NCBI GenBank assembly: GCA_916610825.1
Contig: OU744453.1
Location: forward strand, 10,807,826-10,871,825
DNA: 64,000 nucleotides
Direction of reading: 5' to 3'
Source of the DNA: Haliclystus octoradiatus
Taxonomy: Eukaryota; Cnidaria; Staurozoa; Stauromedusae; Haliclystidae
The translations under genes were made by a program, and so were the position numbers. Of the stretch, positions 48,395 through 56,667 are shown piece after piece. Position 1 is the stretch's first letter. Each line of letters begins with the position of its first letter. The notes under the pieces were generated by a model. That model saw nothing but the letters and a program-made list of their open reading frames with translations. It did not search any database and was not told the DNA's origin.

Positions 48395-51300
48395 TTATTT
48401 ATCTGAAGATCGTAAATTATAAGGATGACTTATTTGATCATCATTCCTAATATCAGGTTCAGGTTTATTATCTGTACTTAATTTTACTCGTCGGCGTCTA
48501 CCAAAGTCTGTACGCCATTTGTCAGGAATCCTTTTATCGGCTTTACTGATGCGTTCAAAATTTACATGTATAATATCACATCTCTTTCCACGCTGAAAAA
48601 TTGGGCGTACATTTGCGCCAGTGTCTGTTGTACTTTCCACACGATAGAGTCCATCAAAAGGTGATACTAATTTACCTGCACGTTTTTGTAATAAATCAGG
48701 CCGAAAAATAAATACTCGATCACCTGGTCTTATAATACTTTCAGCTGCATCAACACGTTTGTCATAATGACGCTTATAAATATGTTTTTGACCTTCAATT
48801 CTTTCAAATACCTCTTTCCAAATTGTTCTTTGATTCTCAAACATAATTGAGGCATAATCATCAGCATCAACTTGATATTGAGTACGTGGTTCTCTAAATG
48901 ATGTTTCTGAGGGTAAGATTGGATCATATCCAAATAATACATAATATGGACTGTTGCCAGTTACAGTGTGTGGTGTAGCACGATCAGCCCATAAAACTTC
49001 AGGTAATGCTACTTCCCAGTCATACGGATTTTTCTGAACACAAATTCTTAATTGTTCTTTTAATTTACGATTCACCCTTTCTACTGGATTTGCTTGGGGA
49101 TGGTAGCCACTAGTTTTAGCCCTGGCAATCTTTAATCGAGTACATACCTCATCTAATAGCTCGTTGCAGAATTCAGAACCACGGTCGCTTGTAATATTGC
49201 GTACCGAGAATCTACATATAATCTCACGATACAATGTTTCACAAATTGTTTCAGCTTTCTTATTAGGAAGAGGAAATACCTCTATCCATTTGGAAAATGT
49301 ATCTAATACTACTAAAGCAATTTTGTTACCTCTTTCAGATATTTGTTTAAATTCTGTCAAATCGATTGATACTATGTCCCAAGGACAATTAGGTGTCTCC
49401 GTTATTTTCATTGGTGATCTACGACGTCTTGATGATCCTTTAGCGATAGCGCAATCAAAACAGCCTTTTGACCAATCCCGAACACACTGTCGTAGTTTAG
49501 GCCACCAATAATATTGCCTTATTCTTTCTAACATACGTTTTTCAGCTGGATGACCTCCGAATCCGCCATGATTTTCTTCTAATAATTTGTACCGTAAATG
49601 CTCAGGCACGACAATAGGTGCACGAGTAGAGTTAGAGGTCTCAAAACATAAAATACCATCTAGTAATACAAATCTATTATCATAGCATTTTAGTAATCTA
49701 GAATGATCCTCGTCAATAGGTTGTTCTCCATCATGTAAATACTTTTTAATACTTTTAATAAAAGGATCCTTCTCCTGTTCAATAATAATCTTTTGATGTG
49801 ATTCATCACAAAATGGTAATTGTTGTACATTTTCTTCCATATCATCTATAGCTGCCACAGTACGCGATAAAACATCCGCCACAACATTAAGTATGCCAGG
49901 TTTATATTGTATATCTAGGTCATAGCCATTTAACTCACATACCCATCTGGTCCAAGTACCCTTTAATTCGATATGTTTTGCAATACTAGTAAGTGGCTTG
50001 TGATCAGTATAAACCAAGGTCTTATGACCTTCAATATAAGGACGGAACGTTTTACACGCCCAGTATAAAGCTTTTACCTCTAATTCAGTAATACAATAAT
50101 TTTCTTCACCGCTGGTAACAGTTCGAGCGGCATAAGCAATGGGGCGTTCCCGCCCATTACAATCTAGCTGTGACAAAACTGCTCCAAATCCAGACTTACA
50201 AGCGTCAGTATGTAATATAAAATCTCTGTCCATATCCGGATAGGCTAAAACATCAGTTGAACAAAGCTTAGTTTTTAATAATTCAAAAGCTTCAGATTGA
50301 TTAATACTCCAAATAAATGGTCTATCCTTTTTTAATAATGCATACAATGGATGTGCTATTTTAGCATAATCTTTGATAAATCGACGGTAATATCCAACCA
50401 TACCAAGAAATGACCTCAATTCTGTTACATTAGTAGGTGGTGCAATATTTTTAACTTGCATAACTTTATCAGAATCTACTTTTACACCAGAACCAGTAAT
50501 AACATGTCCTAAATAATGGACTTCATTTTGTAATAAATTGCATTTTGATGGCTTCAATCTCAATCCAGCATCATATAAACGTTGAAAAATCAAATTAAGA
50601 TGACTTGTGTGTTCTTCAAGAGAACATGAATATACAATAATATCATCTAAATAGACTGAACAGAAAATTCCAATATAATCGTGTAAGACGGAATTCATCA
50701 GGCGTTGAAACGTTGCCGGGGCATTACACAACCCAAATGGCAAACGCCGCCACGAAAATTGACCAAACGGTGTAACAAAAGCAGACTTTTCTTGTGCATC
50801 ATTATCTAACTTAATCTGCCAATATCCAGAAAATAAATCCAAAGTACTAAAAATCTTTTTAGATCCGATGGTATCAATAATATCGTCAATACGAGGTAAT
50901 GGATATCTATCTTTCTTAGTAATGCTATTCAATGCACGATAATCTACACATAAGCGTAATGAACCATCCTTCTTTTTAACAATAACAATAGGACTTGCAT
51001 AAGGACTACTAGATACATCAATAATACCTTGACCTAATAAATCATTTAATTGTTTCTTTAAAGAGTCACGATAAGATAAATTTAAACGTCGTACATGCTG
51101 TCGCACAGGAGCAGCATCAGGAGGGGTAATAATAGAATGTTCAACTAGAGAGACTTCTCCCAGCTCTGAATCGTTTAAAGCAAATACTTTGTTCCATTTA
51201 GAAATTAAACTTGTTAATTGACTTTGTTCTTCGTCAGTATAATTTGACATAATTAATCTATCGCAAATAATACGTAATCGCTCGTCTACCATATTGTCAT

Positions 51301-52075
51301 CAGTTATGCTACAAGTGCTTTCAATAAAATTATTATCATTGTCATCACATAATAGATTGATGTCATCCGTAGTAAATAAATGAGCTTTTTCGATAGTAGC
51401 TATTATTTCATTGTCCTCTAAAGTAACTGGACCGGATGTACAATTGATCGGAATAGATTTAACAATAGATTGCATAACAAGTTCATCAATTAGCAAACCC
51501 TTATCTTTAGTATGTGGCGACGGTTGTAGAACAAAAACCTCATTATCTTTAAGTCGTATTGTATTATTATTGTCTATTCTAACTTTAATTTCAGAATGTC
51601 CTGGCCGATGCATAATATGTTGTTTTTCGACATAAACATTGCATACATCATTACTCTTAATAATATCAGATGGTTTATCAAGAGGTTTTAAATAATTAAT
51701 AATATTACCATCGTCTTTCATCCTTTCAAAATTAAACCCAGCATGGTATAAGAATTCCCTGCCAAGTAAACATGAATTTTTAACGTTGCCCCCTTGAACT
51801 TTTACCCACATTTTTACCATCTTTCCCTTAGATAATTTCATATTTAATAATACTTCGGCCATAATAGCTAAAGAATTTCCACTGGCATCACATACACGAC
51901 CAGACGTACAGGGGCGAGATGGAATTTCATCAGAATATTTTTGTAATAATGGGATAATTATATCCTTTGACATTAAAGTAGGCCCACTACCGGTGTCTAA
52001 TAGTCCTAATAGTGGGGCGCATAACACGTTTCCTTCATTGTCTAACACAGATAATTCCTCTCTACAAGAGAACAA
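48395..52075 (-). CDS. Gypsy pol: protease, RT, RNase H, integrase (about 1226 codons)
   Basis: Same frame as gag, entered by readthrough of the UGA at 52082-52084. The first codon here is TTG, so no independent start is evident. Domains by approximate residue from 52075: aspartic protease LLDTGSGPTLM (24-34); RT with YLDDIIVYS (about 473); RNase H with TDACKSGFGA (about 623); integrase HHCC zinc finger starting HGGFGGHPAEKR and ending CFDC (833-875); DDE core at SIDLTEF, TSDRGSEF and NPVERVNRK (about 908, 963, 998); then a GPY/F-like PFDGLYRVE. It ends YNLRSSDK. No stops or frameshifts. Confidence 0.96.
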   Translation of the reverse strand: MFSCREELSVLDNEGNVLCAPLLGLLDTGSGPTLMSKDIIIPLLQKYSDEIPSRPCTSGRVCDASGNSLAIMAEVLLNMKLSKGKMVKMWVKVQGGNVKNSCLLGREFLYHAGFNFERMKDDGNIINYLKPLDKPSDIIKSNDVCNVYVEKQHIMHRPGHSEIKVRIDNNNTIRLKDNEVFVLQPSPHTKDKGLLIDELVMQSIVKSIPINCTSGPVTLEDNEIIATIEKAHLFTTDDINLLCDDNDNNFIESTCSITDDNMVDERLRIICDRLIMSNYTDEEQSQLTSLISKWNKVFALNDSELGEVSLVEHSIITPPDAAPVRQHVRRLNLSYRDSLKKQLNDLLGQGIIDVSSSPYASPIVIVKKKDGSLRLCVDYRALNSITKKDRYPLPRIDDIIDTIGSKKIFSTLDLFSGYWQIKLDNDAQEKSAFVTPFGQFSWRRLPFGLCNAPATFQRLMNSVLHDYIGIFCSVYLDDIIVYSCSLEEHTSHLNLIFQRLYDAGLRLKPSKCNLLQNEVHYLGHVITGSGVKVDSDKVMQVKNIAPPTNVTELRSFLGMVGYYRRFIKDYAKIAHPLYALLKKDRPFIWSINQSEAFELLKTKLCSTDVLAYPDMDRDFILHTDACKSGFGAVLSQLDCNGRERPIAYAARTVTSGEENYCITELEVKALYWACKTFRPYIEGHKTLVYTDHKPLTSIAKHIELKGTWTRWVCELNGYDLDIQYKPGILNVVADVLSRTVAAIDDMEENVQQLPFCDESHQKIIIEQEKDPFIKSIKKYLHDGEQPIDEDHSRLLKCYDNRFVLLDGILCFETSNSTRAPIVVPEHLRYKLLEENHGGFGGHPAEKRMLERIRQYYWWPKLRQCVRDWSKGCFDCAIAKGSSRRRRSPMKITETPNCPWDIVSIDLTEFKQISERGNKIALVVLDTFSKWIEVFPLPNKKAETICETLYREIICRFSVRNITSDRGSEFCNELLDEVCTRLKIARAKTSGYHPQANPVERVNRKLKEQLRICVQKNPYDWEVALPEVLWADRATPHTVTGNSPYYVLFGYDPILPSETSFREPRTQYQVDADDYASIMFENQRTIWKEVFERIEGQKHIYKRHYDKRVDAAESIIRPGDRVFIFRPDLLQKRAGKLVSPFDGLYRVESTTDTGANVRPIFQRGKRCDIIHVNFERISKADKRIPDKWRTDFGRRRRVKLSTDNKPEPDIRNDDQISHPYNLRSSDK

Positions 52076-52087
52076 TAATTGTCATTG
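52076..52087 (-). promoter_or_regulatory. Stop-codon readthrough site between gag and pol
   Basis: Minus strand CAA TGA CAA TTA: Gln, stop, Gln, Leu. The downstream CAATTA fits CARYYA, the context of the tobacco mosaic virus replicase readthrough stop (CAA UAG CAA UUA), here with UGA. Gag and pol are in the same frame and no other start for pol is evident. Confidence 0.8.
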
Positions 52088-53464
52088 ATTATCTTTATCT
52101 TTAACGTCTGTAACCATTTTTGTACTTAAATCGGTAGCACATTCTTTTAGGAGTTGTTTATATTTTAATTCAGCAACCTGTTGTTCCAGTTCCTCGACAG
52201 TTAAAACTTTTGTGGCATAATTACCAGATTTCATTGGCACCTTTATTTTACATTTAGATTTAGAATGCGGCTTTTCTGCCTTGTCACAGCTAACGTGACA
52301 ATCTTTAATAAAATGCCCCTGTTTCCCACAATGAAAACAGGATTTAGTTTCATTCGTTTTAGCTTTATTACTGTCAGATTTTACTGCCTTAATATCAGAA
52401 GACGACTGTGGTTTGTTCGAAATGTAAACACTTTCTTCAGTTGAAAGATACATTAAAAATTGTTCTAAATTATTATGTTTAAGAGAATGCTTAGATTCCA
52501 TTAAAACTTTCAAATCTGGGAGTATCCCTTCCATCATTTGATGATAGATAATGGAGTCCTTTGATTCGCGAGAATCGTGAATTAGCATCTCCTCTACTAT
52601 TTGTGTTACATCCATTCTAAATTGTGCTACAGTCTGATTTGATTTTTGTTTTAGGTTTAACAATTCCTTGTATAAGGCGCCATGAGATTTCTGAGGAAAC
52701 ACCGCTCTTTTCAACTCAGGAAATATTATTTTAAATAAGTCTCCTTCGGGAACAGTAGCGGTGCCGTCTCTATTGTCTATCATTCCGTCCCATACCCGGC
52801 GGAATTGTCTGCCAAGTAACATAGACACTTGACCTTTAACGTTTTCTGCGGATTCATTCATATCAGTTAAAACAACATTTAAATCTTTTACCCATCTGTC
52901 AAATGATATAGAATCAGATGAATCGTTTAAAGTATTCATAAATTTTTTAAGCCTGAAAGCTTTTGTGGCTGATTTAATAGACGTAGTTGCACTGACTGTA
53001 CTGACGGCAGTTACTGTGGAATTGTTTTCACTCTCTGCTACGTCAGCAGACTCATTATCATTAGTTTTTTCAATATTACTATCCAAATTCTTACTTACAA
53101 TCACAGCTTTCAGGTTCTCTAACCTTGATAGTCTTTCTTCTAATTCGATGATAATATCACTAGCGTCGAGGGTCAGGCCCATTAATGATCTCTGCCCATT
53201 CATCCATTCGTCTAAGGTTGTATTCTCCTGTTCCTTATCTTCGTTGTCTTCGATATTATCAATCAAATCTTCCCATTTCTCCAATAAATTCTTCAGAGTA
53301 CCATAATTATTTTCTAGCTTTCTCTTCAACTGTTTAATCAATTCAATGTGGTCATCTTGAGTTTCTGCCACAACGATATTATCCAAAATACCGCGGCCAC
53401 GTTGTACTTGCGTTCTCAATCGATCACCGACTGGTCCAATAGAACGACGAAATCTTGAAGACAT
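52082..53464 (-). CDS. Gypsy gag (460 aa)
   Basis: ATG at 53464, 88 nt after the 5' LTR. The N-terminal half is helical and acidic with coiled-coil character (LKRKLENNYGTLKNLLEKWE). The capsid-like retrotransposon gag region includes FDRWVKDLNVVLTDM and ELLNLKQKSNQTVAQFRMDV. A single CCHC zinc knuckle, CFHCGKQGHFIKDC (CX2CX4HX4C), lies near residue 376 for RNA binding. Ends with TGA in the context CAA-TGA-CAA-TTA, in frame with pol. Confidence 0.95.
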   Translation of the reverse strand: MSSRFRRSIGPVGDRLRTQVQRGRGILDNIVVAETQDDHIELIKQLKRKLENNYGTLKNLLEKWEDLIDNIEDNEDKEQENTTLDEWMNGQRSLMGLTLDASDIIIELEERLSRLENLKAVIVSKNLDSNIEKTNDNESADVAESENNSTVTAVSTVSATTSIKSATKAFRLKKFMNTLNDSSDSISFDRWVKDLNVVLTDMNESAENVKGQVSMLLGRQFRRVWDGMIDNRDGTATVPEGDLFKIIFPELKRAVFPQKSHGALYKELLNLKQKSNQTVAQFRMDVTQIVEEMLIHDSRESKDSIIYHQMMEGILPDLKVLMESKHSLKHNNLEQFLMYLSTEESVYISNKPQSSSDIKAVKSDSNKAKTNETKSCFHCGKQGHFIKDCHVSCDKAEKPHSKSKCKIKVPMKSGNYATKVLTVEELEQQVAELKYKQLLKECATDLSTKMVTDVKDKDNQ

Positions 53465-53538
53465 ATTTACTATTTTATTTTACCAAAAATAAACTTTTAA
53501 AACTTTACAAATAAAATCGATCATAAAAAAAACTCACT

Positions 53539-53549
53539 CTCTGCTACCA
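53539..53549 (-). promoter_or_regulatory. Primer binding site, initiator tRNA-Met
   Basis: Two nucleotides after the 5' LTR the minus strand reads TGGTAGCAGAG, complementary to the 3' end of animal initiator tRNA-Met (…CUCUGCUACCA) as I recall it. It mismatches from the next base. Confidence 0.8.
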
Positions 53550-53551
53550 TT

Positions 53552-53743
53552 TGTAATACTAGCTGATTACATGTAAACACAAGCGACCACACCTGAGGAA
53601 AGTTACTGCTAAAACTCTATATCATTAAACAAATCATTCGTATTTAATATCTAAATCACGTGACTTGTCACGTGATTGGCTTTACAGCGGAAACTCTATG
53701 GTTATGACATAATTATGAATATAGTTATATTCTGATTATTACA
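53552..53743 (-). repeat. 5' LTR of gypsy element
   Basis: 192 bp, apparently identical to the 3' LTR. Supplies the promoter, since transcription runs leftwards into gag. Confidence 0.95.
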
Positions 53744-54798
53744 CTGTGTACATTTACTGGGACTCCCAAAATCAATACATTGGCCTTCTCCATCTCCATG
53801 AGCAACTGAAGGAGAGAATTCGATAAGAAGGAAGCAGTGCAAAGTTCTTTGCCATAATGGCCGATACTACACCCAATACATCTCACAGGGACCAATTATC
53901 AGTTGTAGTGAGATACGTGTCTACTGAAGGTGAAATCAAGGAACGTCTCATTGATATGCGCATAACAGATGACAAAACAGGACATGGTCAAGCAAATCAA
54001 TCATTAAATCCTTGCGAAGTCAGGGATTTGACACTGAAGCAGTTGCTTTTCAATCTTATGATTACACAGCCTCAGTGTCCGGTAAAATTGAAATATTTCG
54101 AATTCATAGCAAAGATTACTTGACAGGGCGCAATTATTTTAAAGATTCTTATAGTTACTGTCTTCAGTACTCGAATGTTTTCCCATCGACATTGCGTTGT
54201 CTGAAGCTACTATTGACAGCACCAATAACATCTTTAAGCCTCTAATGAGCGAGCTTTCTCCAAGTTAAACTTAATAAAAACTTTATTAAGGAGTGCAACT
54301 AGTCAAACACGTCTCCATGGTGTAATGAGTTTGGCAACAGAGAGAGAGACATCACAGATGCATTAAATTTGGATGATGTTCTGAAAAAGTGGTCTAAGGC
54401 ACCAAAGACTGGAAGACAGAAGATGAAAATATAATTATTCAATTCACATTTCAAAGTAATAAATGCAACATGATTATCATTGATAGAAAGATATATTGTA
54501 TTCATGTTTGACTCAATAGGTAACGATTCATGTTTATGTAATGAATTTTTCATTTACACATAGTAGTGAATTTATTTTGTTAACTTTAAGAGTGATCCGT
54601 CCACTGAGTGTGCCCATAGTGCATATATTAAATTTGATTTATAAAGCATTGACGTATATTTTTTGTGATTCCAACAAGTGCTTTCCTAGTAAGCCAGAAT
54701 ATCCACAGTAGGGGTGCCAGGAATTTTAAGAAAAAAATCGGTCCTTTTTCCCAGACACCCCCCTAAGATTAATTTCAATTTGCGCACCTGCTGATTGA

Positions 54799-56667
54799 TT
54801 GATAATACAGTAGTATATTTAAGACAATTTGAAATGTCAATTAGAGGCAACCGTTGCAGTCATCATGATGAATTTTGATAGATCTACATTCAATGGTTTA
54901 CTTGTTGGAATATTTGAGGTCGACCAATTTTGAAAGGTCATCAGACTTTTTTTTGGAAAATTAATAGATATTATCGGATCGGATTCAGATCGATTTTTTG
55001 TGTTTTGGATCGGATTACAAATATTCTATTGTTAACCCCTAGTGACATCAATTTGGTTTTCAAAACCCTCTAAAGTAATTTTTGAAAAGCGTTGGAATAA
55101 TTGCTACATACTTTTAGTAGGTAATCGCATAGTTTGCAAGACTTAAAATACATCGATTTTGGTTGGGCTTATGCAAAAAACTTTTTACCCAAACAACTCA
55201 CATCAGTGTTGATGTACTTTTATACTTTCATGTAAGCTTATGAGTTTATGAACGTGAAATTGCCAGATGTTTCTTGGACAGTTCATGAACCATTCATTGA
55301 AATTTGGCAACTTCAGGCTCATGAACAGAGTCGTGAACTGGACATGGACTATTCATGAAACCCAAATAGATGTCCATAAACCTTCTTTTGCAAAGGAAAT
55401 TTTAGAGATTGATAGAAATGTAGGTCTCTATGATGAAACGCTCACTGTTACCTAATTGAAAATCGCTGGTTGGCACCATATGGCTAACTATTACATATTG
55501 ATATGCTAGCAGAACGACTTACTCATAACAGGAATTGATTTGAAACCCGGTTTGAAACATGTGATTTCCCTAAACAAGAAATTGACTCCTTCATCCACAT
55601 TGTACACTCTTGTTAACAATGCATCTCTCCGTACAATCCATACAAAATTCAGACAACATGCTGCATAATTCAAAGATAAATGTGATATCCTAGCCTGCGT
55701 GCAGACTAAAACCTATCTTGGCAAAAGTGTAAATTCGCCAAGATAGGTTAATCTGCATGCAGGCTATGATATTCCAGGCAGGGTATATCTTGAGTGAAGC
55801 TGGACTGATTCCATTAGGTTTTATTCCAGCTTGCCTTTTTGTAGGTATCATTCTTTGCTAGAAATTATTTAGATTATTGATGTTAATGGGATCAATTAGA
55901 GTTTACAAAGTTAGACAAATTCAAGTTTGTATGGGTGGTGATTACAATTCACCAAAGTGACCTTTTCCAAAAGAATCTTGATTGAGATTGTAACAAAGTT
56001 GACAAACTGGTATATAGTTCATGAGAAACGGACCATTAAACCTTCATGAACAGCTCATGAACTCTCATGACACTCATTAACACCTTACAAATACTTTCTG
56101 AACAGTTAATGAATGGTTAGCGGCATGTTTTTCATGAACTATCCACATAAACTCAGTATCACTCCATTGTACCAAAAAGTTTGATTAGTTTACCTTTGAA
56201 ATTCGCAACAAAAATGTATAATGTATGAAGTGACTCTTCAGTGTTTTCTCCTTCCATCCTACTTGAATCCAACTTGTTACCTGTTGCACATAGTGGAATA
56301 AAGGCGTAGAGTCCAGTGGTGGCTGCATTGTAGCATGTTCGTTACATGGCAAAATAAACTATCGACTGCTGTTCATTTGCTATTCAACAACCAACTACTA
56401 CTTGTAAATAGTTGTAAAACCAATATAATTCATATTATAGAGGATTATTCTGAAGTTGACTTAATACTATATCTGTAGTCCTGCACAAATATATGATAGG
56501 AGGGTTTTAACTCTCCATGACATTAGAAATATTATATACAATTTTAAGATGGTGAATGGACAAATTCTGAATGTGATTATATGCAAGTATACAATATTAC
56601 ATATATTGGATAACAATAATTACATGACATATTATAATATATTCAATTGTACAACTAATATTTCGAA
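54799..56667. other. Region between hAT element and ceramide kinase 3' end
   Basis: Contains TTCATGAAC-type dispersed repeats (55240-55380, 56020-56150) and an imperfect hairpin at 55691-55766. Includes the 3' UTR of the minus-strand ceramide kinase gene. I see no clear minus-strand AATAAA there. No other gene seen. Confidence 0.5.
55691..55766. repeat. Imperfect hairpin, about 30-bp arms
   Basis: TAGCCTGCGTGCAGACT, then ACCTATCTTGGC, pairs with GCCAAGATAGGT, then ATCTGCATGCAGGCTA, around a loop of about 14 nt. A related half (AACCTATCT near 58651 and ATGCATGTAGGCTA near 58679) suggests a small repeat family. Confidence 0.75.

Larger units (their letters stand above)
48017..53743 (-). mobile_element. 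Full-length Ty3/gypsy LTR retrotransposon
   Basis: 5727 bp on the minus strand, with two 192-bp LTRs that look identical by eye, TG...CA ends, primer site, gag, pol and polypurine tract. A 4-bp target duplication, CTGT, lies at 48013-48016 and 53744-53747. Both coding frames are undamaged except for the UGA between them, which is probably functional. The clean state implies a recent insertion. It may be active. No envelope-like frame. Confidence 0.95.
47290..54250 (+). pseudogene. hAT/ZMYM1-like transposase, decayed and interrupted
   Basis: Left of the gypsy insertion: a TTF-type zinc finger region near 47490-47590 (WFREFPHLEYSIAKDAAYCF), then 47643-47897 (SHKSAVEALAMYQRQN, then IGILVDAARFLGRQGLAFR). 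Right of it: 53857-54000 (MADTTPNTSHRDQLSVVVRY, the start of the RNase H-like domain, where the family has D-x-x-x-D) and, in another frame, SQGFDTEAVAFQSYDYTASV near 54015-54075. Several frameshifts and stops. The C-terminal dimerisation region is absent. Confidence 0.8.
46727..54790 (+). mobile_element. hAT transposon (ZMYM1-like) split by a gypsy element
   Basis: Left end CAGGGGCGCAAATTAGGGGG at 46727. The right end, read inverted, is CAGGTGCGCAAATTGAAATT, followed by TTAGGGGGGTG. A perfect 8-bp target duplication, CTGATTGA, lies at 46719-46726 and 54791-54798, as expected for hAT. Without the gypsy insertion and its 4-bp duplication the element is about 2.3 kb, short for an autonomous hAT, so it was already deleted or decayed. 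Confidence 0.9.
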
